From: a virus
Direction: 5' to 3' (one strand)
IMG/VR virus record: IMGVR_UViG_3300027977_002879
Coordinates: 1-26,791 of that record
DNA: 26,791 nucleotides
Shown here: piece after piece, positions 1 through 7,353 of the stretch
Position numbering within the stretch: position 1 is the first letter of the stretch
How the letters are laid out: the number at the start of each line of letters is the position of its first letter
Translations under genes and position numbers: made by a program
The notes under the pieces: generated by a model
The model's input: the letters and a program-made list of their open reading frames with translations, nothing else
The model's database searches: none
What the model was told of the DNA's origin: nothing

Positions 1-45
1 TCGCATGTGTACTACTTTATAGAGATATCGATCAAAAGTCAACCA

Positions 46-1515
46 TCATTTTATGACCATCCAGTCAAGTTTCTCCTGCGTGAATGGATATCGTGCTTCC
101 TTGTAAAACTGTTTGCGTTTAGCGAGATGTCGCTTGGCGAACCGGCAGGTGCTGGTTATATCCCAGATTTCCACATGATCTTTGTCTTCCGCTTTGCGAA
201 TGCCGCGACCAATTGACTGGATAACTCTAACAAAAGACTTGCCAGGCTCAACAAGAACCAGATTGAAAATACGGGGAATATTAATACCAACCGCAGCCAC
301 ACCATAAGTGGCGACAATGATTTTATCTGTCGCCTCCGCCACTTCGTCATAATGATCCTGTCTTTCTGTGCCCTTGGTGGCACCTGATACAAACACCGCA
401 CGATCGCCCAGTCGCTCGACCAAGGCTTCACCGGCGGCTATGCGATCTACTAGCACCAGAGTATTGCCGGTTTCGTTCACACGGGCGATCAAAGAAGCCA
501 TGGTATCCAGCCTGCCGGCTTCTTCTAGCAGATATTTAAGTTCGCTCTGATAGTTGTTGTACTCCACGTGATCCACCAACTGTACAATGTTCACATGGCA
601 CTGGGCCAACACTCCGCGATCCTGCAGTTCTGCGGCCTGCAGTCGAGATACCACGGGCCCCAGGCTCACGTGTATGGCCTGGAACTCAAACTGCTCTTTG
701 GGCACAGTTCCGGTCAAACCCCAGCGGATCGGCACTTGCGACATCACGCCCGTGAGCAGGGTTTTCAGTGCATCGGCCTTGGCCATGTGTACTTCATCAA
801 CTATGACACACACCACGCCCTCCAAGAACTCTCCGATGGTGATGTCTGCTGTATCGTTCTTGGTGTTCTTCAGCAACACGTTCAGGCTCTGCCATGTGCA
901 GATAGTGTGCATGCGACCAAACTCTTTCCTGTCACCAAAGAACACGCCGGTGTCCAGGCCCATGTTGATGTAGTCTCGTTCGGTCTGAGTAACAAGGCTC
1001 TTGTTGGGCACTATGATGATGCTGCGTCCATAGGGGGTGACAGCATGGCTTAAAGCCGCGGTCATGATGGTCTTGCCGGCACCTGTGGCCACTTCCTGGA
1101 TGCACTGCGGATTAGCCAGGAAATCGTTGATGATCTCTACTTGGTAATCTCGCAGCGAGATGGGACTACCAGCATCGGGGTGTCCCGGCGGCCATGAATA
1201 TCCTGCGAAAGTATCTTCTCGGACCGGGGTGAAATTAAACGTGGTGCGATACTCACGCTGGTCATCCAGTTCTATATCGTAGTTGTACTCTTCCAGGATG
1301 GGTATGATCTCGGGCAGGAGATTCACAAAGGTACTTCCACCCAGGGCAAAGAAACTGACCTTGCCATCCCATCGTCCCAGTCTCACCGCTGGTAGATAAC
1401 GAGCATAAGGAACATCGTATTTGAATTGGTTAACCAGTTTGCGTCTTACATCAAGTTCCAGTCCGGATATCTTGACGTTGACTTCGTCTTTGAGAATGAT
1501 CGTGGCTGTTTTCAT
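46..1515 (-). CDS. uvsW: UvsW-like superfamily 2 DNA/RNA helicase
   Basis: T4 UvsW is an ATP-dependent helicase that remodels branched DNA, unwinds R-loops and helps switch replication from origin-dependent to recombination-dependent initiation; this protein should act on phage DNA in the cytoplasm. The 489 residues match the roughly 500 of T4 UvsW. Visible motifs are Walker A ATGAGKT (143-149), a DEVH box (240-243), motif III LTGT (267-270) and motif VI QSIGRGIRK in the last 70 residues. The N-terminal ~115 residues before the helicase core fit the UvsW substrate-binding domain. The start overlaps the stop of the upstream gene by ATGA, so translation is probably coupled. The identification rests on motifs plus the gp32/UvsX context; no alignment was run. 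Confidence 0.9.
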   Translation of the reverse strand: MKTATIILKDEVNVKISGLELDVRRKLVNQFKYDVPYARYLPAVRLGRWDGKVSFFALGGSTFVNLLPEIIPILEEYNYDIELDDQREYRTTFNFTPVREDTFAGYSWPPGHPDAGSPISLRDYQVEIINDFLANPQCIQEVATGAGKTIMTAALSHAVTPYGRSIIIVPNKSLVTQTERDYINMGLDTGVFFGDRKEFGRMHTICTWQSLNVLLKNTKNDTADITIGEFLEGVVCVIVDEVHMAKADALKTLLTGVMSQVPIRWGLTGTVPKEQFEFQAIHVSLGPVVSRLQAAELQDRGVLAQCHVNIVQLVDHVEYNNYQSELKYLLEEAGRLDTMASLIARVNETGNTLVLVDRIAAGEALVERLGDRAVFVSGATKGTERQDHYDEVAEATDKIIVATYGVAAVGINIPRIFNLVLVEPGKSFVRVIQSIGRGIRKAEDKDHVEIWDITSTCRFAKRHLAKRKQFYKEARYPFTQEKLDWMVIK

Positions 1516-2315
1516 ATGACAAACGAAAATCGTAATTTGTTATTGGCAATCTGTACATTTTTGTTCATCAAGTTTCCTACGATGGCTGCAGTATTTTGAT
1601 AATCAACAAGATTGCCCAATGGCCAAAATTCCACTGTGGGATCAATTTGATTTTGCAAACAGTAATCTAGGTATTCCGATGGAAAATTCAGTTTATATGG
1701 GCGACACAAATCAATACAGATATCACTTCCGATCGTGTTCCAGTTGCTTAATTCAAAATCACTGGGTTGATTATCACCATCTCTAAATTTATGCCAACTG
1801 GATTTGCCCCAATCTGTATAGTTTAAAAAAACATTATACCTTCCATAACACGGATTTGCATCGTGGAATTTATTTTCTACTCGCCAATGTGGATCTCCGA
1901 GACAATGATAATTCAATTTTTTTTCAATTTTGTGGACCAAGAGATTGATATCATGGAATTTTTGAAACAGATCTGGACTAGCAAAATAAAACAATTTATC
2001 TATCTTGGATTCTTGACGCACTATCCGGATCCAATTTTTATGGATGATATTCAGACTTGATTGGTTCAACACGTTGTCAGCGATGGGTATTTCCGGAAAA
2101 TGAATATTTCTAAGAAAACAATTGACCTCTTGTATGTTATTCCTCAATTCTATAACGAGCGTGTCAAGCAAAGTGCTGTCACCTCGGAATACAAAAGAGT
2201 TTCCAAAATTATTGCATTGTTCCACAAACCACAGAGAGAAATCAGGGTTTTCTACTTCAATATCAAAATAATCATGAGTCTGATCCCATCTCAGACGCAA
2301 TATTGGATTTGCCAT
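1512..2315 (-). CDS. hypothetical protein, AT-rich orphan upstream of uvsW
   Basis: I do not recognise a function. The 267-residue protein is soluble-looking, with no signal peptide or membrane segment. It is rich in Asn, Asp, Phe and Trp, and its middle carries a compact aromatic motif, GRYNVFLNYTDWGKSSW, about residues 155-175, which may mark a conserved core. The gene is visibly AT-richer than uvsW downstream and the ATPase gene upstream, suggesting a separate origin. It is the first gene after a terminator and a sigma70-like promoter, and its stop overlaps the uvsW start by ATGA, so it is co-transcribed with uvsW. No Shine-Dalgarno sequence is seen; the promoter lies so close that the message may be almost leaderless. 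Confidence 0.75.
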   Translation of the reverse strand: MANPILRLRWDQTHDYFDIEVENPDFSLWFVEQCNNFGNSFVFRGDSTLLDTLVIELRNNIQEVNCFLRNIHFPEIPIADNVLNQSSLNIIHKNWIRIVRQESKIDKLFYFASPDLFQKFHDINLLVHKIEKKLNYHCLGDPHWRVENKFHDANPCYGRYNVFLNYTDWGKSSWHKFRDGDNQPSDFELSNWNTIGSDICIDLCRPYKLNFPSEYLDYCLQNQIDPTVEFWPLGNLVDYQNTAAIVGNLMNKNVQIANNKLRFSFVI

Positions 2316-2322
2316 ACGTTTA

Positions 2323-2351
2323 ATTATAACGCCAACAAACTGAAATTACAA
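2323..2351 (-). promoter_or_regulatory. sigma70-type promoter for the orphan gene and uvsW
   Basis: On the minus strand a perfect -10 TATAAT (2328-2323) is preceded, after exactly 17 bases, by a -35-like TTGTAA (2351-2346). It sits between the upstream terminator and the gene starting at 2315. The predicted transcription start (about 2316) is directly next to the start codon, implying a leaderless or nearly leaderless message. Host polymerase would read it, as for T4 early or middle genes. Whether it is used is inference. Confidence 0.6.
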
Positions 2352-2373
2352 GAAAAATCATTAATTATCATGC

Positions 2374-2404
2374 AAAAAAACAGGTGCCGTTTTACGGGCA
2401 CCTG
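2374..2404 (-). terminator. Rho-independent terminator after the AAA ATPase gene
   Basis: A perfect 8-bp stem (2381-2388 with 2397-2404, CAGGTGCC/GGCACCTG) closes an 8-base loop and is followed on the minus strand by a run of seven T (2380-2374). It lies about 50 bases beyond the ATPase stop and upstream of the next promoter, so it separates the two transcription units. Confidence 0.9.
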
Positions 2405-2411
2405 TGTAAAA

Positions 2412-2447
2412 CGGATCGCCTAGGAGCTAGACTTTGATGGCGATCCG
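2412..2447. repeat. 9-bp inverted repeat just before the terminator
   Basis: CGGATCGCC (2412-2420) pairs perfectly with GGCGATCCG (2439-2447) around an 18-base loop that itself holds CTAG-GAG-CTAG (2420-2430). It occupies nearly all the space between the ATPase stop (2456) and the terminator hairpin. It has no T run of its own. It could be a message-stabilising 3' structure, part of a tandem terminator or a protein-binding site. Confidence 0.6.
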
Positions 2448-2455
2448 GGGGAAAC

Positions 2456-3475
2456 TTAACCGTGCTTCATGCAAGTGCTCTCGGCCAGGGCCTGCCAGTT
2501 GTCTCCGATCTTGGTGAGATCGGCCAACTTCAAGGCCATACGCAGACTGATCTCGCGTAGTTTGGCATGATTGTCTTGCATGAACTGCACGATCTCCTCG
2601 CCCTGCTCAGGGGTTAAATCGTAGTCCTGGAACAGATCGCCTTTGCGGAAGATCTGGCGGATGCGGAGTATTTTGTCGCGGGTGGTGTCCAAGGTGAGGT
2701 CCAGGAAGTGGCACCGGCTCTGCAAGGCCTCCAAATGGTCTTGCAGTTTCTTAGACTTGAGGTGATCAAACTTTAGGTTGGTGATGAATATGGCCGAACC
2801 TTTGAACTCAAATGCGTTAGGCACCCCTTCACGACGCAACATAGACGAATCTGAGTTCCAGCAGATCCTACGCTTCTTGCCAGAATCCAGAGCGGCTTTG
2901 AGAATGTTCAAGGCCACGTCATCCTGGAACACCGAATCACAATCATCAAACACCAACACATTCCGTGGGTCGGAATTCTTGTACAGGGTGCAGTATAGGC
3001 CGATGGGAGTCATAGCACCCTTTATGACCTGGTACTTGATCTTCTTGCCCGAGATCTGGTCAAACATACCAGCCTTCTCCAACTGATACTCCACACCGTA
3101 ACTCTTGCCAACTCCAGGAGGACCCACCACGATCATGGCACGGATGTCGCCAGCGATGGCGGCCTTGGTCATGTCGTCTAGTATGGCGAATCGCTTCTCG
3201 ATACGGTCCATGACCTGTTCGTCGGTCTCTTCAGGCTTCTTGAATTCTACAACCTTGTCTTGTTTAGACATTGAACGGGCTCCTGTGATTTCGATGTCTT
3301 CGATTGAGTCTACGCGGATGCGGATCTGGTCGGGCATGCCAGGGAATGTGCCATCGTTGGCTACCACCACATTGCCACCCCGGGCGTCGGTCTGGAAGTC
3401 ACGCAACAGCGTGAAACGCAGGCCTGATACATCTTGTCGACGATATTCACCATTGCGGATGAGTACTTGTGTCAT
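2456..3475 (-). CDS. AAA-type ATPase
   Basis: This is an AAA-family ATPase of 339 residues. Walker A GPPGVGKS is at 118-125, Walker B VLVFDDCD at about 173-180 and a sensor-1-like segment AIFITNLKF near 229-237. An Arg/His-rich stretch (residues 246-256) may hold the arginine finger. The C-terminal ~70 residues are helical and resemble an AAA lid. Residues 1-68 precede the ATPase and end before a second Met (MSKQDK at 69), but the first start is preferred because GGAG lies 8 bases upstream of the ATG at 3475. It has its own sigma70-type promoter and terminator, so it is a single-gene unit. Related ATPases occur in marine T4-like phages without a firm role; replication or recombination accessory work is an inference. 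Confidence 0.85.
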   Translation of the reverse strand: MTQVLIRNGEYRRQDVSGLRFTLLRDFQTDARGGNVVVANDGTFPGMPDQIRIRVDSIEDIEITGARSMSKQDKVVEFKKPEETDEQVMDRIEKRFAILDDMTKAAIAGDIRAMIVVGPPGVGKSYGVEYQLEKAGMFDQISGKKIKYQVIKGAMTPIGLYCTLYKNSDPRNVLVFDDCDSVFQDDVALNILKAALDSGKKRRICWNSDSSMLRREGVPNAFEFKGSAIFITNLKFDHLKSKKLQDHLEALQSRCHFLDLTLDTTRDKILRIRQIFRKGDLFQDYDLTPEQGEEIVQFMQDNHAKLREISLRMALKLADLTKIGDNWQALAESTCMKHG

Positions 3476-3507
3476 GTGCTATGCTCCTATAGCGTTATTG
3501 TTCTATT

Positions 3508-3536
3508 ATTATACGAAAATGGCAATTTCTGGTCAA
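3508..3536 (-). promoter_or_regulatory. near-consensus sigma70 promoter for the AAA ATPase gene
   Basis: Minus-strand -35 TTGACC (3536-3531), a 17-base spacer and a perfect -10 TATAAT (3513-3508). The expected start near 3501 gives a leader of about 25 bases containing GGAG before the ATG at 3475. This is the strongest host-type promoter seen in the window and suggests expression before late transcription. Confidence 0.8.
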
Positions 3537-3550
3537 CCACCGCTAAAACA

Positions 3551-3574
3551 CTAGGTTAGCAAGCACTTACCTAG
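3551..3574. repeat. short inverted repeat upstream of the ATPase promoter
   Basis: CTAGGT (3551-3556) and ACCTAG (3569-3574) form a perfect 6-bp inverted repeat with a 12-base centre, about 15 bases upstream of the -35 box at 3531-3536. With one bulged base the pairing extends by two more pairs on the outside. The position fits a regulator-binding site, but the repeat is short enough to be chance. Confidence 0.35.
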
Positions 3575-3580
3575 GTGTTA

Positions 3581-3627
3581 TTAAAGGATTCGTTAATATC
3601 GAAACTGCTTATTAAAGAATCCTTTAA
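3581..3627. repeat. 18-bp near-perfect inverted repeat in the ATPase upstream region
   Basis: The arms TTAAAGGATTCGTTAATA (3581-3598) and TATTAAAGAATCCTTTAA (3610-3627) are reverse complements with one mismatch, separated by 11 bases. It lies about 45 bases upstream of the -35 box of the ATPase promoter. Neither side has a T run, so it is not a standard terminator. A two-fold operator for a DNA-binding regulator, or a long hairpin in read-through RNA, are the simplest readings. Confidence 0.8.
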
Positions 3628-3753
3628 CAGATCCATAAACCCGGACTTAGGATTTAGGCCCCGATGGGCTACCCTGGATCGCTGCCGGGGGCGGAGTGTA
3701 TTCTTCAGCATAACCCTTAATATAGACGAAAAGGATTTTGTGGTCAACCAAGA
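3628..3753. other. gene-free stretch with a GC-rich, possibly structured segment
   Basis: The interval 3476-3800 carries no convincing gene. Besides the promoter, two inverted repeats and the terminator, it holds a GC-rich patch (about 3641-3695) unlike the AT-rich flanks. CCCCG (3659-3663) can pair with CGGGG (3686-3690), and GGG-CTA-CCC (3666-3674) can form a small inner hairpin. No tRNA cloverleaf was found on either strand. An open frame crosses this stretch on the plus strand, but it runs through the hairpins and terminator and is not believed. A small structured RNA is possible but unproven. Confidence 0.3.
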
Positions 3754-3778
3754 AAAACCCTGCTCAGGGCAGGGTTTT
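3754..3778 (-). terminator. Rho-independent terminator after the 159-residue gene
   Basis: AAAACCCTGC (3754-3763) pairs with GCAGGGTTTT (3769-3778) around a 5-base loop. Read on the minus strand, the hairpin ends in a T-rich tail, 22 bases beyond the stop codon of the gene ending at 3801. The symmetric A/T flanks would also allow termination on the other strand, where no gene needs it. Confidence 0.85.
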
Positions 3779-3800
3779 GAATTTAAAGTATGGTATATCG

Positions 3801-4280
3801 TTAAACTGCTTCAACACCTGCGTTTACATTTAAAGTGGCAGTGAGTGTGGAACCTGCGGGGATTAACCATTGCCATTGTCCGCCAAATGCCGCGTTATCA
3901 GGACCTCTTTGCATGGCCACACCGTCTATGACCACATTGGTCAAAGGATCTACTACAAGTACTCCACCGGTTTCATAGGTATAAAAGCCTAAAAATTCTG
4001 CAACATTATTGGCAACACAATGGTCTGCCCCTGTAAAATCCAACAACAACGGGCTTCCGCTCACAGCGACGGAATAAGATTGTGTCCCGGCGAATGCCAC
4101 GGTATTTGTCCAAGTAAATAAGGTAGGTAAAGTCAATGATATATTCGGTCGAGTAGGCACAGGAGTATTTACTGTGCTGATTGGTCCGGAAAAAACCACT
4201 GTGCCATCAATGGTGGCTGTGATTGATGCTGTTATTGAACCGTAGGCCTGTCCGCATTGTATGAAATTTCGTGTAGTCAT
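3801..4280 (-). CDS. probable small structural (virion) protein
   Basis: A 159-residue protein rich in Thr, Ser, Val, Ala and Gly, with alternating beta-type segments and no charged clusters. This composition is typical of phage decoration, tail-tip or fibre-associated beta proteins. The C-terminal stretch FGGQWQWLIPAGSTLTATLN (about 132-151) looks like the closing strands of a beta-sandwich. No signal peptide or catalytic motif is seen. It stands alone between its own late promoter-like sequence (4297-4304) and its own terminator (3754-3778), and the start has GGAG nearby upstream. Late promoter use and composition together suggest a virion component, but the exact role is not recognised. 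Confidence 0.7.
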   Translation of the reverse strand: MTTRNFIQCGQAYGSITASITATIDGTVVFSGPISTVNTPVPTRPNISLTLPTLFTWTNTVAFAGTQSYSVAVSGSPLLLDFTGADHCVANNVAEFLGFYTYETGGVLVVDPLTNVVIDGVAMQRGPDNAAFGGQWQWLIPAGSTLTATLNVNAGVEAV

Positions 4281-4296
4281 GATTTATCTCCATAGG

Positions 4297-4304
4297 TATT
4301 TATC
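4297..4304 (-). promoter_or_regulatory. T4-type late promoter (GATAAATA)
   Basis: Minus-strand GATAAATA differs by one base from the T4 late consensus TATAAATA. It lies in the 33-base gap between the glycosyltransferase gene ending at 4314 and the start codon at 4280, with GGAG between motif and ATG. The expected start of transcription falls just before the ribosome binding site, giving a short leader. Confidence 0.65.
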
Positions 4305-4313
4305 AAACAATCA

Positions 4314-5060
4314 TCATACCCAGTTCTGCTCTATCACAGGGTCATGCACATCATGAGGTTTTGGCGACCCGTGGAAAATCAGGATCTTCACACCGGGTAA
4401 CAGCACCGAACCTGCATCAGGACGACGGTACACGCGAGTTTTCATGTCCATGCCCCCATCCTTGATCTGCCAACGCCAGCTCTTGATCAGGCTTTCGTCC
4501 ATGAATTTCAAGTCCTTTTCAGTGAGCACACTGTTCAGAAAGTCCTGATCGCCGTGGAACAATCGGGCCTGGGTTTTCACGTCATTTTGCTGGAACTCTC
4601 GCCAGATCCAGGCAAATCTCGTGGTATCCCACAGCATCACACTGCTGTTCATGCCTTTCCAACTGGGTCGCCACAGATGCCGGAAATCTCTGATGCTCCA
4701 GAAATATCGGGCATCAAGACCTTGCATCCAGTCTATGTTGTCTACGATCACTGTGTCAAGATCAAAATACAGTAGTCTGCCCGACACACGTCCTGGCTCA
4801 AACATCTGCATCTTGTACCACCACGACTTCTTGGGACCGGCTATGCCAGGCCAATCATGCAACACATGCTTGATCATTGGATCAGGCACAGATCTATCCG
4901 GCTCGGTAAAAACATGGAATCTCACTGGACGAGTGCTGTGGCGTTTGACCATGTTGTATAGACGTTCCACATAGCACCAGTCGTATTTGTCGCCATGTAT
5001 CACACAGGCACAATCCACAGTGCCGTTCAATGCAGCCTGTCTCTGAGCCTTTTTAGCCAT
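4314..5060 (-). CDS. DxD glycosyltransferase, GT8-like
   Basis: A 248-residue protein with GT-A features: an N-terminal beta strand at residues 15-23, a helix beginning VERLYNMVKRH (31-41), and a metal/nucleotide-sugar motif in YFDLDTVIVDN (99-109) with Asp100 and Asp102. Downstream SWKGMNSSVMLWD and FHGDQDFLN carry the small-residue and Gly-Asp-Gln patterns common in GT8-type retaining transferases, and the C-terminal IFHGSPKPH supplies the His often seen closing the active site. It should transfer a sugar from a nucleotide donor in the cytoplasm; donor and acceptor are unknown. Its start overlaps the upstream gene by 34 bases, with AAGG five bases before the ATG. It is the last gene of the glycan cluster. 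Confidence 0.8.
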   Translation of the reverse strand: MAKKAQRQAALNGTVDCACVIHGDKYDWCYVERLYNMVKRHSTRPVRFHVFTEPDRSVPDPMIKHVLHDWPGIAGPKKSWWYKMQMFEPGRVSGRLLYFDLDTVIVDNIDWMQGLDARYFWSIRDFRHLWRPSWKGMNSSVMLWDTTRFAWIWREFQQNDVKTQARLFHGDQDFLNSVLTEKDLKFMDESLIKSWRWQIKDGGMDMKTRVYRRPDAGSVLLPGVKILIFHGSPKPHDVHDPVIEQNWV

Positions 5061-5875
5061 AGGCCTTGTGCGATTTCTTCAACTGTGTATTCCGTGTGGC
5101 AGATCTCCACCAGCCACTGCTCTCGATTGATGTCATAGGGTCTTTCGATGTCTTTTATACTTACCGACACTGGATGAGCCAGGCTAGAACTGTCAACAAT
5201 GGGCCGCACACCTTGGATGGCAGATTGTATACCTGGACCCGAATTATAGTTCACCATGGCATGGCAATCAAACTGTAAATCAAATGAGTCATAGGTATCG
5301 GGCACACGCCCGGGCAACTCTACTTCAATGCCCGGTGGCAACTGTGTCACTGCCAGACGGCATCGAGGATGTGGCCTCACCCGTATCTTGCGATCTGTGT
5401 AAGTTCGTATCTGGGCTATCTGCTGTGAGATCCAATCCTCCATGCTTGAAAGATCTTGTACTTGTAAACTGGCAGAATTTTGGGCAGCGATCACGATGTG
5501 TGATCCGGCACGTTGGACCGTGCCCAGATTGACACCCAGTTGTGTAGGGCGATCCCAATCTAGATCCTGCGTGTGACCATAATAGCCCTCAGCGGTGATG
5601 TTGTTGATGGCCACTTTCCATGTGACGCCTCGATGCAGTGATCCTATGTCTATCACGATCACCGGTCGACCCTGATTGCGATAATGCTGATACACCTCGC
5701 GATTCTTTGCCATGCGTCCACTCCACAACACACTCCATATGATCACGGCATCAGCAGTCATGCTGTTTTCTTCAGTACCAATGCCTGCGTGCCGCAGAGA
5801 TTCCAGCAGGGCTGCCATTACGGGTCCACTGTTGCTGGCCGCCTGCAAAGGAAAATAGGCTATGTTTTTGATCAC
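5027..5875 (-). CDS. paralog 1 of a GT-B-like glycosyltransferase family
   Basis: First of six related genes in this cluster. The family shares a C-terminal half resembling the donor-binding domain of GT-B transferases: a strand with basic residues (KIRVRPHPR, about 164-172), then MVNYNSGPGIQSAIQGVRPI with the small-Ser-Gly turn, and a terminal helix in QWLVEICHTEYTVEEIAQG. The N-terminal half has an ID-G motif (VIVIDIGSL, about 92-100). The start is GTG at 5873-5875 with AGGG seven bases upstream. It diverges from the next gene by only 11 bases and overlaps the downstream GT8-like gene by 34. Activity is inferred from fold-like pattern and neighbours; no member is recognised as characterised. 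Confidence 0.75.
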   Translation of the reverse strand: MIKNIAYFPLQAASNSGPVMAALLESLRHAGIGTEENSMTADAVIIWSVLWSGRMAKNREVYQHYRNQGRPVIVIDIGSLHRGVTWKVAINNITAEGYYGHTQDLDWDRPTQLGVNLGTVQRAGSHIVIAAQNSASLQVQDLSSMEDWISQQIAQIRTYTDRKIRVRPHPRCRLAVTQLPPGIEVELPGRVPDTYDSFDLQFDCHAMVNYNSGPGIQSAIQGVRPIVDSSSLAHPVSVSIKDIERPYDINREQWLVEICHTEYTVEEIAQGLWLKRLRDRLH

Positions 5876-5881
5876 TAAATA
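5875..5881 (+). promoter_or_regulatory. late promoter-like CTAAATA for the plus-strand pair
   Basis: CTAAATA resembles the late promoter core used by T4-like phages of cyanobacteria. It ends five bases before the GTG start at 5887 and overlaps the divergent gene's start. Transcription would begin at or next to the start codon, and no Shine-Dalgarno sequence is present, so a leaderless message is implied. The same spacing occurs at 12369-12376. Confidence 0.5.
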
Positions 5882-5886
5882 TCCCT

Positions 5887-6705
5887 GTGAAATACACAGT
5901 AATTACCACATTCAATCAGGCAGGCCTAGATACCTATGGTCAGCGGATGATCGATACCTTTGAACGATTCTGGCCCGAAGATGTGGATCTCCTGGTATGT
6001 GCGGAAAATTGCCAACCTCGGGTCAACCGATCAAATGTGCGTGTAGTGGATCTCTTGGCTAACAGTCCTGCCTTGCGTGATTTTATTCAACGCCATGAAA
6101 ACAATGACCTCGCACATGGTCGTGCAGGACCGCCGGACGTGTTCAATCCTAAAAAACAATTCCGCTGGAATGCCGTGCGATTCTGCTACAAGGTATTTGC
6201 CACTGCAGCTTGCACTGAACAAACACCCAATGGATGGTTGATCTGGATCGATGCCGATACCCATACCCATAGCACTGTCACACTGGACTGGTTGAACGCA
6301 GTTTGTCCCCGAGATTCCATGGCAAGTTATCTGGGGCGTGGAGAACGATATCACAGCGAATGCGGATGGGTTGCATACAATCTAGATCATCCTGCCACGC
6401 GAGACTTTGTACGAGACTTCGTAGGCATGTACATGGACGACAGCATTTTCAACGAGCGAGAATGGCACGACAGTTATATCTGGGATGTGATCCGCAAAAG
6501 ATATCAGACCCAACATCGATTCTATAATCTCAATCCTTCTGTGGATGACAAAGGTCTGGCTGGACACCCATTCATAAATTCTGAACTGGGTCGAGTCATG
6601 GATCACGTCAAAGGCAAACGCAAGAACCAAGGACATTCAAAGGCCAAGGAAGTTGTGCTGCATCACGATGTGCCTTATTGGCAACAAGTATTGAAAGGCC
6701 TATAG
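5887..6705 (+). CDS. glycosyltransferase-like protein with DxD motif
   Basis: A 272-residue protein with GT-A-like organisation. The N-terminal strand YTVITTFNQ (3-10) opens a nucleotide-sugar fold, and LIWIDADTHTH (118-128) places Asp122 and Asp124 at the end of a hydrophobic strand, as in DxD transferases. A conserved-looking GWVAYNL segment and HDSYIWDVI follow. The C-terminus is basic (HVKGKRKNQGHSKAKE). It starts with GTG, without a ribosome binding site, right after a late promoter-like CTAAATA. It is one of only two plus-strand genes and its stop touches the next ATG with no gap, so the pair forms an operon. The acceptor could be protein, lipid or DNA; the sequence does not say. Confidence 0.72.
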   Translation: MKYTVITTFNQAGLDTYGQRMIDTFERFWPEDVDLLVCAENCQPRVNRSNVRVVDLLANSPALRDFIQRHENNDLAHGRAGPPDVFNPKKQFRWNAVRFCYKVFATAACTEQTPNGWLIWIDADTHTHSTVTLDWLNAVCPRDSMASYLGRGERYHSECGWVAYNLDHPATRDFVRDFVGMYMDDSIFNEREWHDSYIWDVIRKRYQTQHRFYNLNPSVDDKGLAGHPFINSELGRVMDHVKGKRKNQGHSKAKEVVLHHDVPYWQQVLKGL

Positions 6706-7353
6706 ATGTATCAAGCACACGGTTGGTGGTTTCCGGATCAAGATACACACTTTGCCGGCATGCTGAAAAAAAGCATACAAAAAGGCGGCGGTCCAGTGTA
6801 TCAACAATCAGTTCGACAACAAAGCATTGACCTTACACCCAGTCGAACACTAGCATTGGACATAGGAGCCAATGTGGGACTATGGAGCAGAGATCTTGCT
6901 AAAGCATTTGCTCATGTGATATCCTTTGAACCAGTGAGTGATTTCCGAGATTGTTTGGTGAAAAATGTTCCCGCATCTAATCTAGAAGTACGAGGTTGTG
7001 CGTTGGGAGAAGAAGACACTTTCATCAACATGATCATCACGGCCGAAAACACCGGACATAGTCATGTAGATACCTCTACCGTGGGACAAGGAAGCACACC
7101 CATGTATAGATTAGACAGCCTTGAACTTCCCAAAATTGACTACATCAAGATCGACTGTGAAGGCTATGAAAACACCATACTGCGTGGTGCCCAAAAAACC
7201 ATCATGCGAGATCGGCCTGTCATGGTAGTGGAACACAAACGCCACAAAGATGTTGGCCATGATGATGTTGATCAAGCACTGGATACCCTGATCAGTTGGG
7301 GTGCCCACATCATCATCAATGTTCGTAACGATTACATCCTGGGCTGGCGTTAA
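6706..7353 (+). CDS. FkbM-family SAM-dependent methyltransferase
   Basis: A 215-residue methyltransferase of the FkbM type, a family that O-methylates sugars and other hydroxyls. Motif I LDIGANVGLWS is at 51-61, the acidic SAM-ribose contact is in SFEPVSDF (73-80), and the hallmark DYIKIDCEGYE lies at about 144-154, followed by LRGA. The start ATG directly follows the stop of the upstream transferase. The end overlaps the stop of the convergent minus-strand gene by 4 bases (shared TTAA at 7350-7353), leaving no room for a terminator. Probable role: methyl capping of a sugar added by the partner transferase. The family assignment is firm; the substrate is unknown. Confidence 0.88.
   Translation: MYQAHGWWFPDQDTHFAGMLKKSIQKGGGPVYQQSVRQQSIDLTPSRTLALDIGANVGLWSRDLAKAFAHVISFEPVSDFRDCLVKNVPASNLEVRGCALGEEDTFINMIITAENTGHSHVDTSTVGQGSTPMYRLDSLELPKIDYIKIDCEGYENTILRGAQKTIMRDRPVMVVEHKRHKDVGHDDVDQALDTLISWGAHIIINVRNDYILGWR

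Noticed and set aside
1-45. Start of another minus-strand gene beyond uvsW (an ATG near base 6)
   Set aside because: Too little sequence is present to show a reading frame, and the ATGs closer to the uvsW stop run into stops after a few codons.
568-1053. Long plus-strand open frame inside uvsW
   Set aside because: It is fully antisense to the helicase motifs and its translation is low-complexity-like; a shadow of the real gene.
3637-3700. Possible tRNA in the GC-rich patch
   Set aside because: No acceptor stem, anticodon arm or T-arm consensus can be drawn on either strand.
3575-3844. Plus-strand open frame (89 residues) across the largest gap
   Set aside because: It runs through the 18-bp inverted repeat and the terminator hairpin, ends inside the opposite-strand gene, has no ribosome binding site and has no protein-like pattern.
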